Shown here one piece after another: positions 33,580-42,685 of a stretch of DNA of 64,000 bases. Positions within the stretch are counted from its first letter, which is position 1. Every line of letters begins with the position of its first letter. The DNA comes from Segatella paludivivens DSM 17968 = JCM 13650 (GTDB taxonomy: Bacteria; Bacteroidota; Bacteroidia; Bacteroidales; Bacteroidaceae): assembly GCF_000373185.1 (NCBI RefSeq), contig NZ_KB890671.1, positions 88,327 to 152,326 on the forward strand, given 5' to 3'. Below the pieces are notes generated by a model, which did no database searches, was not told the origin of the DNA, and saw only the letters and a list, made by a program, of their open reading frames with translations. A program made the position numbers and the translations under genes.

Positions 33580-34815
33580 ATGGCATTAATAAACGAACAT
33601 TTTTTAAAATTGCCAGGCAATTATCTGTTTGCAGACATTGCAAAGAAGGTAAATGCTTACAAGGTATCACATCCCAAGCAGAAGGTTATCAGCCTTGGTA
33701 TTGGTGATGTTACTCAGCCTCTTTGCCCGGCTGTAATTGAAGCTATGCACAAGGCCACAGACGAAATGGCTAAAAAGGCTAGTTTTAGAGGATATGGTCC
33801 AGAAAGAGGATACGATTTCTTGCGTGAGGCAATTATCAAGAATGATTTTCTCCCTAGGGGAATACATCTTGATATGAATGAGATATTCGTAAACGATGGA
33901 GCCAAGAGCGATACTGGAAATTTCCAGGAAATTTTGCGTTGGGACAACAATATCGGAGTTACAGATCCTGTTTATCCAGTCTACATAGATTCAAATGTGA
34001 TGATTGGACGTGCTGGCGTTTTCGAAAATGGTGCATGGAGTAATGTAACATACATACCTTGTACTGCTGACAATAACTTCATTCCGCAAATTCCTGATCA
34101 CCGTGTAGATATGATCTACCTGTGTTATCCTAACAATCCTACGGGAACAGTTCTAACTAAAGAGGAACTTCGAAAATGGGTTAACTATGCAATCCACAAT
34201 GATTCAATCATTCTTTACGATGCTGCTTATCAGGCTTATATTCGTGATGAGTCTATTCCTCACTCTATTTATGAGATACGGGGCGCTAGAAAGGTAGCTG
34301 TGGAATTCCATAGTTATTCAAAGACAGCAGGATTCACAGGAATAAGATGTGGATACACCATCGTACCTAAAGAACTTACCGCTTCTGCTCTTGATGGAAC
34401 AGGGCGTGCTAGTCTTAACCAGATTTGGGATCGTCGCCAATGCACAAAGTTCAATGGCACAAGTTATATCAGTCAGCGAGCTGCTGAGGCTATTTACACT
34501 CCTGAAGGTCGTAAGCAAGTTAAAGAAGTAATAGACTATTATATGGAGAATGCCGACATAATGCGCGACAGTCTTACACGCCTAGGATACAAAGTCTTTG
34601 GCGGAATAAATGCTCCTTATCTTTGGGTAAAGACTCCAGAAGGAATAGATAGTTGGAAATTCTTTGAGCAGTTACTGTATGGAGCAAGTGTAGTCTGCAC
34701 TCCAGGTGTTGGTTTTGGACCAAGTGGAGAAGGTTATATCCGTCTCACGGCATTTGGTGATCGTGAAGACTGTAGGGAAGCCATGAAGCGCATTGCTGAA
34801 TGGACTTTAAAATAA
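33580..34815 (+). CDS. dapL: LL-diaminopimelate aminotransferase
   Basis: DapL makes LL-DAP directly from tetrahydrodipicolinate and glutamate, bypassing the succinylase steps. The 411 residues start MALINEHFLKLPGNYLFADI, typical of DapL. CYPNNPTGTVL (about 186-196) and the PLP-binding SYSKTAGFTG (Lys248) are intact. It depends on glutamate, which links it to glnN downstream and to gltBD earlier in the window. It is 35 bases after dapF and 43 before glnN. Confidence 0.95.
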   Translation: MALINEHFLKLPGNYLFADIAKKVNAYKVSHPKQKVISLGIGDVTQPLCPAVIEAMHKATDEMAKKASFRGYGPERGYDFLREAIIKNDFLPRGIHLDMNEIFVNDGAKSDTGNFQEILRWDNNIGVTDPVYPVYIDSNVMIGRAGVFENGAWSNVTYIPCTADNNFIPQIPDHRVDMIYLCYPNNPTGTVLTKEELRKWVNYAIHNDSIILYDAAYQAYIRDESIPHSIYEIRGARKVAVEFHSYSKTAGFTGIRCGYTIVPKELTASALDGTGRASLNQIWDRRQCTKFNGTSYISQRAAEAIYTPEGRKQVKEVIDYYMENADIMRDSLTRLGYKVFGGINAPYLWVKTPEGIDSWKFFEQLLYGASVVCTPGVGFGPSGEGYIRLTAFGDREDCREAMKRIAEWTLK

Positions 34816-34858
34816 AGAAATATATAATCACACAAACACTGAATTTATATATACACGT

Positions 34859-37048
34859 ATGACAAATCTAAGATTCGAAGCCGTAGCTGAAGCTTCACGT
34901 AAGAAGCCACTAGAAGTGGCAACACCTGCCGAACGACCATCTGAGTTTTTCGGAAAGAAGGTTTTCAATCGTCAGAAAATGTATAAATATCTACCTGCTG
35001 ACATTTATGCCAAGCTTGTAGATGTTATCGACAACGGCGCACGCCTTGATCGCTCTATAGCCAATGAGGTTGCAAAGGGCATGAAGCAGTGGGCTGACGA
35101 TAATGAAGTCACTCATTACACTCACTGGTTCCAGCCTCTTACTGAAGGTACTGCCGAGAAGCATGATGCCTTTATAGAGCATGATGGAAAAGGTGGAATG
35201 ATAGAAGAATTCTCTGGAAAACTTCTTGCCCAGCAGGAACCTGATGCTTCTTCTTTCCCTTCTGGCGGTATCAGAAATACTTTTGAAGCTCGTGGTTATA
35301 GTGCATGGGATCCTACATCACCAGTATTTATTATTGATGATACTCTTTGTATACCTACTATATTTATATCATACACAGGTGAGGCTCTTGACTATAAGGC
35401 TCCTTTGCTCCGTGCTTTACGTGCTGTAAGTACTGCTGCATCAGAGGTTTGTCACTATTTCGATCCAGAAGTAAAGAAGGTTACAAGTAACCTTGGATGG
35501 GAACAGGAATACTTCCTTGTAGACGAGAACTTATACGCAGCTCGCCCAGATCTTATGTTGACTGGCAGAACCCTTATGGGACATGATTCTGCAAAGAATC
35601 AGCAGATGGACGACCATTATTTCGGAACTATTCCTGAGCGTGTACAGAATTTTATGAAAGACCTTGAAATACAGGCTTTAGAATTAGGTATTCCTTGTAA
35701 AACACGCCATAATGAAGTTGCTCCAAATCAGTTTGAACTCGCTCCAATCTTCGAAGAAACTAACCTAGCAGTAGACCATAACATGTTGTTGATGAGCTTA
35801 ATGAAGAAAATAGCTCATAAGCACGGATTCCGTGTATTGCTCCACGAAAAACCTTTTGCCGGAATTAATGGTAGTGGTAAGCACAATAACTGGAGTCTTA
35901 GCACAGATACAGGCGTACTTCTTCATGGTCCTGGTAAAACTCCTATCGACAACTTAAGATTTGTTGTATTTATTGTTGAGACTTTGGTGGGAGTTTATCG
36001 TCACAACGGACTTCTCAAGGCAAGTATAATGAGTGCTACCAATGCTCATCGTCTTGGAGCTAACGAGGCACCTCCAGCTATCATCTCAAGTTTCTTGGGT
36101 AAGCAGTTAAGTGATTTACTTGAGCATATTGAAAAGTCAGACAAGAAAGATTTGTTTGATGTTGCCGGTAAGAAGGGCGTTAAGCTTGATATCCCAGAGA
36201 TTCCAGAGATTATCATTGATAATACTGACCGTAACCGTACATCACCATTTGCCTTCACAGGAAACCGTTTTGAATTCCGTGCTGTAGGTAGTGAGGCAAA
36301 CTGTGCTAGTGCAATGATTGTACTTAACACTGCTGTTGCTGAAGCTTTGACAGATTTCAAGAAGCGTGTAGATGCACTTATTGCTAAGGGCGAAGACAAG
36401 ATTGCTGCTATTATCGACATCGTTCGTGAAGACATCGTTGCTTCAAAGCCTATCCATTTTGATGGAAACGGATATAGTGACGAGTGGGTAGTAGAAGCTG
36501 CAAAACGTGGATTGGATTGCGAAAAGTCTTGTCCAGTAATCTTCGAGCGCTATCTCGACAAGGACAGCATCAAGATGTTTGAGGACATGAACGTTATGCA
36601 GGAGAATGAACTTATTGCCCGCAATGAGGTTAAATGGGAAACCTATACTAAGAAAATTCAGATTGAGGCTCGCGTAATGGGCGACCTTAGCATGAACCAT
36701 ATTATTCCTGTGGCTACTCATTATCAGAGCCAGCTTGCAAAGAATGTAGAAAACATGATTGACATCTTTGGTAAGGAAAAGGCTACCTCTCTATCTTCAC
36801 GTAACATAAAGATTATTGAGGAAATTGCTGTCCGTACGAAAAAGATTGAGGCTGGTGTCGAGGATTTGGTAAATGCAAGAAAGGTTGCCAATAAAATTGA
36901 GAGCGAGTATGATAAAGCCATCGCTTACCACGACACAGTGGAACCAAAGATGGAAGAAATTCGTTACGAAATAGATAAGTTGGAACTAGTAGTTGCCGAT
37001 GAACTTTGGACTCTTCCAAAATATAGGGAACTACTCTTCATCAGATAA
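34859..37048 (+). CDS. glnN: Type III glutamine synthetase
   Basis: GlnN (GSIII) forms glutamine from glutamate and ammonia. The 729 residues are the GSIII length and begin with LRFEAVAEASRKKPLEV. WFQPLTEGTAEKHDAF (about 93-108), GINGSGKHNNWSL (about 338-350) and NRTSPFAFTGNRFEFRAVGS (about 459-478) are GSIII metal and nucleotide segments. GSIII is the main ammonia-assimilating synthetase in Bacteroides and Prevotella. It ends the dapF-dapL-glnN operon before a strong terminator. Confidence 0.96.
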   Translation: MTNLRFEAVAEASRKKPLEVATPAERPSEFFGKKVFNRQKMYKYLPADIYAKLVDVIDNGARLDRSIANEVAKGMKQWADDNEVTHYTHWFQPLTEGTAEKHDAFIEHDGKGGMIEEFSGKLLAQQEPDASSFPSGGIRNTFEARGYSAWDPTSPVFIIDDTLCIPTIFISYTGEALDYKAPLLRALRAVSTAASEVCHYFDPEVKKVTSNLGWEQEYFLVDENLYAARPDLMLTGRTLMGHDSAKNQQMDDHYFGTIPERVQNFMKDLEIQALELGIPCKTRHNEVAPNQFELAPIFEETNLAVDHNMLLMSLMKKIAHKHGFRVLLHEKPFAGINGSGKHNNWSLSTDTGVLLHGPGKTPIDNLRFVVFIVETLVGVYRHNGLLKASIMSATNAHRLGANEAPPAIISSFLGKQLSDLLEHIEKSDKKDLFDVAGKKGVKLDIPEIPEIIIDNTDRNRTSPFAFTGNRFEFRAVGSEANCASAMIVLNTAVAEALTDFKKRVDALIAKGEDKIAAIIDIVREDIVASKPIHFDGNGYSDEWVVEAAKRGLDCEKSCPVIFERYLDKDSIKMFEDMNVMQENELIARNEVKWETYTKKIQIEARVMGDLSMNHIIPVATHYQSQLAKNVENMIDIFGKEKATSLSSRNIKIIEEIAVRTKKIEAGVEDLVNARKVANKIESEYDKAIAYHDTVEPKMEEIRYEIDKLELVVADELWTLPKYRELLFIR

Positions 37049-37088
37049 AACACCAATCTATTTCTTTATTGGTTGTTTAAGTTTGCTG

Positions 37089-37121
37089 CGGGATGTGATC
37101 GTGAGATTACATCCCGTTTTT
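37089..37121 (+). terminator. Terminator of dapF-dapL-glnN
   Basis: A perfect 8-bp stem (cgggatgt / acatcccg) with a 12-base loop is followed by tttttatt. It also separates the convergent ViaA-like gene. Confidence 0.85.
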
Positions 37122-37122
37122 A

Positions 37123-38649
37123 TTAATATTTCCTTAATTGACGATATCTTATTTCATATATCTTATCAAACATCTGTTCCCATAGGTTAAGTTCCTTGTC
37201 ATCAGCAGATTTTATACTCAGTCCGTAAAGCTTAGTACCGGTGTTGCGGTAATTCTTTAGTTTAGCTATGTAATCCTTTCCTACCATAGGAATTAGAAAA
37301 TCGCTGACAAGCAGAATGTCTGCGTTGACATAATGGTTTTGTTCATCATCGAGTAGATTGAATGTAGCGTCAAGCAATTTTTTTGCACTTGTTCCTCCAC
37401 CAATAAAAGGTACGTGTCCTTTGGCAAATTTTTCTTCGTCTGCATCCTTAAATCCAAGGTTCATCATTCGTTTCCGTTGTCTTCGTGCCATAAGATCAAT
37501 TGGTCTTATAGAAACACTGAAATCAATAAGAAAACAATCTCTCCTTAATTCTTCGGCAGTATCTTCAAGTAATGCCAAAAGTGAAGCCGTGATGCGTTGT
37601 GGAGTTCCATACATACTTGCCGAAGTATCAAGGCATACGATCATTGGACCACGTCTGCTTGCGTGAGTAAAACCAAGTTTACGCGAAGGCTTACTCATCT
37701 CGCTCTTATATCTGAATGTCTGTAATCGTTTGGTCAGAAATTTGTAGATGAACATGTCACCCATTGCGTCGTCACAATATTGTGCAAGTTCAAGAGGCAG
37801 TAATGAGTTTAAATCATTGCCCACGGTTATTCCTTCAATATCGCTTCCGCTTGAATGCTCCATTTTCATAGCCGTTCCTGATGATATTGTTAGTCTGTCC
37901 CGACCATTTGAGTCTGCTGTACGTCCCATGCAAGCAGCGATTTCCTTTATTTCTGGGTATTTGTCCTGAACCTTCACAACGTTAAGCCGTCTTTCAAATT
38001 CCGTTTCGGTCCATTGTCCGTCCATCATGTCCCAAGCCTGTATAGCTTGCTGTTCAATTATATTGTGAGATTGCATGTAGTTTCCAACCTGCCTCATAAC
38101 AATGTCCAATCCTTTTTTGAAATCGTCTTTCCGTTTTACGATATGCTCTTTGCTTTCGTTTTCAATATGTCTGTCAAGTGTAAGCTGCCATTCGTTAACC
38201 AACTTTTCCCAGTTAGCGTTTTCTTTGCATCCATCGCCTGAAAGTATACGAAGCATGAAATCCTTGTCGAATCCGAATCCAGGATGCCTTGCCGAAATAT
38301 CATCAATAAGGTTTTGCAGTGCCTTACTGTCGTTTCTTTTAGCTTCAGACCATTTCAGTACTTTAATCATGTTATTGCGCTCAGTCCATGCTCGCTGGTT
38401 TTGAAAATCCTCGTAATGAGTGCATTCAGCAATGAATTTCCCTACGGCAGAATAAAATATCTTTGCACTCAGTCTGCTTGTCTGAATCATGGTTCTATAT
38501 TTAGCTTCGCCCATGAGTTTCTGTAGAAAGTCCATTAACGGATCTTTCTTTATAACCCATGGCTTACCCTCAATTGCATCAGACGGAATAGAAGGTACAT
38601 TTCCAGAATGACAAAAATCATTTAGGAGTTTCAAATATAGGGAGTTCAT
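37123..38649 (-). CDS. viaA: ViaA-like VWA-domain protein
   Basis: The 508-residue protein has a long helical N-terminal half and a C-terminal von Willebrand factor A domain. The MIDAS motif is CLDTSASMYG (DTSAS at 341-345), supported later by GGGTSAKK (conserved Thr). It starts 3 bases after the MoxR-type ATPase gene, the standard RavA-ViaA pair. In E. coli the pair is a chaperone-like system linked to Fe-S/respiratory proteins and aminoglycoside sensitivity. The role in this anaerobe-like organism is unknown. Confidence 0.88.
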   Translation of the reverse strand: MNSLYLKLLNDFCHSGNVPSIPSDAIEGKPWVIKKDPLMDFLQKLMGEAKYRTMIQTSRLSAKIFYSAVGKFIAECTHYEDFQNQRAWTERNNMIKVLKWSEAKRNDSKALQNLIDDISARHPGFGFDKDFMLRILSGDGCKENANWEKLVNEWQLTLDRHIENESKEHIVKRKDDFKKGLDIVMRQVGNYMQSHNIIEQQAIQAWDMMDGQWTETEFERRLNVVKVQDKYPEIKEIAACMGRTADSNGRDRLTISSGTAMKMEHSSGSDIEGITVGNDLNSLLPLELAQYCDDAMGDMFIYKFLTKRLQTFRYKSEMSKPSRKLGFTHASRRGPMIVCLDTSASMYGTPQRITASLLALLEDTAEELRRDCFLIDFSVSIRPIDLMARRQRKRMMNLGFKDADEEKFAKGHVPFIGGGTSAKKLLDATFNLLDDEQNHYVNADILLVSDFLIPMVGKDYIAKLKNYRNTGTKLYGLSIKSADDKELNLWEQMFDKIYEIRYRQLRKY

Positions 38650-38652
38650 CTT

Positions 38653-40182
38653 TTAATACGTTATTTTCTCTATATCCTGTCGTGTAAAAGCTATTTCTTT
38701 GTAGAAATCAGCAAGATACAATTTTATTTCGCGTCTGTCTTCATCATTGATAAACATGTTATTTTCAAGTTCCTTTTGCATGTCATTAAGATTGTCAGCA
38801 AGCAAATCTATTTCTTTCGAGTAGTCCCTGTATTCTTTTGTATCTTCAGCAATTGGAGCTGTTTTTTCGTCGTTAACATCGATCTTTTCAATATCAAACC
38901 TCAAACCGTCAATATACACGTTGTCATTATCACGTGCTAAGCTTACAGGTCGACTGCCCAATGGAACTTTACTACCATCATATGCCTTTATTACTGTAAT
39001 CTTTTCGTTTCTTGGATCTTGGAACATTAATCCTTCCTCTCCTTCCTCTCCAACTTCGGGTAATTGCCTGAAGTCAGTCATTACTATGAACGAATGTCCT
39101 GTATCATGTTTGGCAAGTCTGTAGTAATAGTTGCTGTAAGTTTTCTTGTCTGCATCTCTCTGGCGTTGTCTCGCTGTACTTCTTCCAACTCTTTGCTGCA
39201 AACTGCTGTTTCTTATCTCATCCTCCAAATCTTGTTTTAGTTTGGCAAATCTTAATGCACATTGTGCGAATATAGCCCTGATGACGATTCTTCTCACAGC
39301 ATTACGCTCGTCAGGTTCCTGCCACAGACAATGATACATAGGCAGTAGATCGCAAGTCATAACAGATTTTCTGTCGTGCATGAAAGCAGATGTGCGCACA
39401 AGTCGTGCTATCTTCTTCCATCTTCTGTCGCTGATGTATATGTCGCGACGTTCTTCAGCTCCGTCCACTTCAACGGTTCTTAGTGCCTTTCTAATGTCTT
39501 TTATGCAATCCATAGCCTGAATGCTAATATCAACTTGTTCAATATCCTTTGACCATTGGGCATATTCATCATTAGAAATTTTTATTTCATTGTCAGCAAA
39601 GTCTTCGTTATCATCACCTCCCATCATCATTAAAGTAAAGTTTGCTTCTTCTCTTATCGCACAACTTTCAATTCTAATGATAAATCTATCCCACAGAGCC
39701 TCTAGACCCTCGCCACGTGCAGGCAACTCGTTGCTAGCAGCAACAAGAAGTTTAAGTGGTAGTTTGATCTCGTTTCTTCCATTACGGAAAAGTTTCTCGT
39801 TGATAACTGTAAGCAATGAGTTTTGGATAGCTGGTCCAGCCTTCCATATTTCATCAAGAAACACCACGTCGCAACTAGGCAGATATCCATCTGTAGAACG
39901 TTCATATATATCATTGTTCTTTAGTTGCGAAATAGATACAGGACCGAATATCTCGTCAGGAGTTGAAAATCTGGACATAAGATATTCAAATGAACGTGCA
40001 TTTCTGAAGGCACTTTTTAGTCTGCGTGCCACCATACTCTTTGCCACGCCCGGAGGACCGAGAAGGATGATACTCTCACCGGCTATTGCAGCGAGTAGAG
40101 ATAGACTTATTTCTGAGTCCTTCTCATATATATTCTTGTTCATCTCGTTAATGAGACTCTGCATTCTTTGTTTCATTTCCAT
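38653..40182 (-). CDS. ravA: RavA-like MoxR-family AAA+ ATPase
   Basis: This 509-residue AAA+ protein has Walker A GPPGVAKS (42-49), Walker B VVFLDEIWK (about 105-113), and sensor ASNELPARGEGLEALWDRF (about 146-165), then a C-terminal RavA-type region with a LARA-like segment. It forms a ring ATPase that works with the VWA protein encoded 3 bases downstream. Length matches RavA (about 500). The start MEMKQRMQSL is the first ATG after a 160-base gap; no -7 consensus box is evident. Confidence 0.88.
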   Translation of the reverse strand: MEMKQRMQSLINEMNKNIYEKDSEISLSLLAAIAGESIILLGPPGVAKSMVARRLKSAFRNARSFEYLMSRFSTPDEIFGPVSISQLKNNDIYERSTDGYLPSCDVVFLDEIWKAGPAIQNSLLTVINEKLFRNGRNEIKLPLKLLVAASNELPARGEGLEALWDRFIIRIESCAIREEANFTLMMMGGDDNEDFADNEIKISNDEYAQWSKDIEQVDISIQAMDCIKDIRKALRTVEVDGAEERRDIYISDRRWKKIARLVRTSAFMHDRKSVMTCDLLPMYHCLWQEPDERNAVRRIVIRAIFAQCALRFAKLKQDLEDEIRNSSLQQRVGRSTARQRQRDADKKTYSNYYYRLAKHDTGHSFIVMTDFRQLPEVGEEGEEGLMFQDPRNEKITVIKAYDGSKVPLGSRPVSLARDNDNVYIDGLRFDIEKIDVNDEKTAPIAEDTKEYRDYSKEIDLLADNLNDMQKELENNMFINDEDRREIKLYLADFYKEIAFTRQDIEKITY

Positions 40183-40276
40183 ACGTGAGTATAAAGTTAA
40201 TTAGTTTTTCCGTCATATAATATCAGCCGATAAATCTTATAAACTTTTTTAACGACAACGAAGTTGGATTAGCCAT

Positions 40277-40312
40277 AAAAAAAAGGTGTTGCTCTTTAGG
40301 AACAACACCTTT
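40277..40312 (-). terminator. Terminator of the susCDEF operon
   Basis: A perfect 10-bp stem (aaaggtgttg at 40282-40291, caacaccttt at 40303-40312) with an 11-base loop is followed on the minus strand by a run of T (aaaaaaaa on the plus strand at 40276-40284). Confidence 0.85.
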
Positions 40313-40341
40313 AAATTATTTATCTATAATAGATACTCTAA

Positions 40342-41382
40342 TTATAGAACAGGAGTCAAAACAACTTTATTAGCACCATCATAGCTTAAAAACAATTGAA
40401 CTTTATATGTTCCGGCTGTTTCTAGTTTCAAGTTTGTACCATTATTTGCTGTCAGGTTAGTGAAATCGCTAGCTGTTGACTTTCCTCCCCAACTGAGAAG
40501 CCATTTGTGATCAGCACGGAATTTCATTTCGCCAGTTGTCAATGTTACTGTACCTTCCCAAGCACCATTAGAGGTGTTGTAAGTAAGGTCAAAATCTTTA
40601 TCCCAATTACCGTAGACAGAACCAATGATACTGATACTTCCTATATTAGTTAAACTGTATGTTCCTGCACTGAAATCAACATTAATTTTGTAGAAGCCTG
40701 CTCCAGGATCAGGTATGTTGCCAGATGCACTACTTGCAATTTTTCCATCACTTACATATCCTAAAGCGTTATCCCAGTTATCTACATTTGGCCTGAATTT
40801 GAACTGACCATTCAAATAATAGTAACCTTCATATAATCCATCAAAATTAGCACCATAGAGGGCATGCGCAGTCTGCCATCCTGATTCATTTCCAACTTCA
40901 TAAACAAATTGACCGTAATTTGTCTTTACTAAGTTGATTGTAGAATTAAATTTTTCTGCAGTCTTAACATATCCAGTACCGCCAACCATGTGAATGGTAT
41001 CTGTTACAAGTGTTTCAACAGTACGAACAACATCACTCTTACCATACAGAGTTTCAATAGCTTTTTGTAGTTCGCTAGCTTTAACATTACCATTAGCACT
41101 AGCAGCTAAGACTACACTATTTGATTTATCTGCACTAAATAGTGTCACAGCTAGTCCTTGTGTTGAAACAGTAGCTGTTGTTGTAACTTTAGATGTAAAG
41201 AGAGCTACTGAGTCTGTTGTTACTGTATTAAAATTAATGGCAGCAGCAGGGGTTGCTGCGAAAGCAACAGTAATTGGACTTTCTTCCGCATTACTCTGTG
41301 GGGCAGCCCAATCTTGGTATTCGTTTGAACCGCAACTTGCTAATGCAAGTGCTACGCCCAATGTATATAATACTCTTTTCAT
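40342..41382 (-). CDS. SusF/SusE-like starch-binding outer-membrane lipoprotein
   Basis: The 346-residue lipoprotein has lipobox LALASCG (Cys about 17). The N-terminal 170 residues hold repeated beta-sandwich-like Thr/Ser/Ala-rich segments. The C-terminal half contains two SusF/CBM-like modules with Trp-rich starch-contact segments (LYEGYYYLNGQFKFRP and WEGTVTLTTGEMKFRADHKWLLS, split). These proteins sit on the cell surface and bind starch. It is the last gene of the leftward sus operon, 52 bases after the SusE-like gene. Divergence makes the exact SusE/SusF split arbitrary. Confidence 0.8.
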   Translation of the reverse strand: MKRVLYTLGVALALASCGSNEYQDWAAPQSNAEESPITVAFAATPAAAINFNTVTTDSVALFTSKVTTTATVSTQGLAVTLFSADKSNSVVLAASANGNVKASELQKAIETLYGKSDVVRTVETLVTDTIHMVGGTGYVKTAEKFNSTINLVKTNYGQFVYEVGNESGWQTAHALYGANFDGLYEGYYYLNGQFKFRPNVDNWDNALGYVSDGKIASSASGNIPDPGAGFYKINVDFSAGTYSLTNIGSISIIGSVYGNWDKDFDLTYNTSNGAWEGTVTLTTGEMKFRADHKWLLSWGGKSTASDFTNLTANNGTNLKLETAGTYKVQLFLSYDGANKVVLTPVL

Positions 41383-41434
41383 GTTATTTTGTCTTTATAA
41401 AGCAGGAGTGGAGCAGTCCACTCCTACTATTAAT

Positions 41435-42652
41435 TTATTGTGCAATAAATATATACTGATGTGTGATATCATTAAAGATGACCTTATATGTGCCAGCTTT
41501 ATACAAAATGTTGTGACCACCTGCAGAACCTGTACCATAAGGGAACGCTGAATCGCCCCAATTGTCAGTCCAAGCTCCGTCAGCAGTGAATTTACAACCA
41601 CCATCAGAAGGAGCATCAGCTTTATAAGTTATAGTTTCTACCCAATCATGGTTTTCTGCACCATCAAAAGTAGATATAGCTTTCATTAAATCAGCAGTTG
41701 CACTCCAACTGTTCTCTGATCCAGCGATTGCTATAGAAGTGTATTTTGAAACATCCTTGGTGTACTTCTTGATAGTACAACTGTTATCAGCTGTATTTAC
41801 AATTATGTCATAGTAACCTGCGTCATCAAATTTAATATTACCTGGATCATCACCACCACTTCTGTATGTAGGTACGTAGGTATCATCTTTCCATTCACCT
41901 TTGCAGAAGCCGTAGTTCCAGTCACCGATTGTTTTTAGAATTTTGAATTCTCCACCTGCAGGGAAGTATCCTGTATATTCAATTTTTCCATAACCGGTTT
42001 TCTTATCATAAGTTTCACCAGCGATAGCATGCATAGGAATGATGGAACCACCAATATTTGAAGCATCTACATTACTCCATTTACCGTCACCAATACAACC
42101 TCCGATCAAGTAATAGATTGCAGGTGCCGCATCTTTTAGTTCGACGTAATATGGGATAACTGTTAAAGTTACAATGTTTGAGTAAACAGAAGAACCTTTG
42201 ACAGTTGATTTTACTCTGGCATAAACTGTCTGAGTAGCAGGAACAGCATCTGTTGTCCATTTGTTCAACTGTTCAAGAGCTTTAGCAAAAATGGCAGCAC
42301 CTACATTCTGTTTGCAAATGTTAGACGTTTCACCAACAGTAGCATAGTCGGCAATAGTTTTACCGGTATTGTCTGCTGAAGCTTCATCTACAGACGTAGT
42401 CCACTTGTTCGCTGTAGAAATTTCAACTTGGTATTCTGAAGCCAAAGGAAATCCATAATCAGGCTGTGACCATGTAAAGCTCAAACTGTCAGAAGTAGCA
42501 AGATTTACATTTGTAGCCGCATAAGACGGCGTGTTTAGTTTGAATGTTGATGGACTTTGCAAAGTCGGGTTCTTGCTTATGTCATCATCGCAGGCAGTGA
42601 ACATCATCACCAATAGCATCATGAGTCCTGCCAATATATTTAATTTCTTCAT
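41435..42652 (-). CDS. SusE-like outer-membrane lipoprotein
   Basis: From the ATG at 42652 (MKKLNILAGL) the protein is 405 residues; a start 9 bases further upstream adds MII. The lipobox is MFTACDD (Cys about 21). The N-terminal SusE domain (residues about 30-150, SYAATNVNLATSDSLSFTWSQPDYGFP split) is followed by SusF-type starch-binding modules with aromatic-rich strands (YTGYFPAGGEFKIL and CKFTADGAWTDNWG). It is 24 bases after susD and 52 before the SusF-like gene. Confidence 0.85.
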   Translation of the reverse strand: MKKLNILAGLMMLLVMMFTACDDDISKNPTLQSPSTFKLNTPSYAATNVNLATSDSLSFTWSQPDYGFPLASEYQVEISTANKWTTSVDEASADNTGKTIADYATVGETSNICKQNVGAAIFAKALEQLNKWTTDAVPATQTVYARVKSTVKGSSVYSNIVTLTVIPYYVELKDAAPAIYYLIGGCIGDGKWSNVDASNIGGSIIPMHAIAGETYDKKTGYGKIEYTGYFPAGGEFKILKTIGDWNYGFCKGEWKDDTYVPTYRSGGDDPGNIKFDDAGYYDIIVNTADNSCTIKKYTKDVSKYTSIAIAGSENSWSATADLMKAISTFDGAENHDWVETITYKADAPSDGGCKFTADGAWTDNWGDSAFPYGTGSAGGHNILYKAGTYKVIFNDITHQYIFIAQ

Positions 42653-42685
42653 AATAATCAATTGTTAATTGTTTGATCAAAGTTA

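Noticed and set aside
39521..40204. 227-residue plus-strand open frame
   Set aside because: Antisense to the RavA ATPase, whose Walker motifs are intact; the composition is that of a shadow frame.
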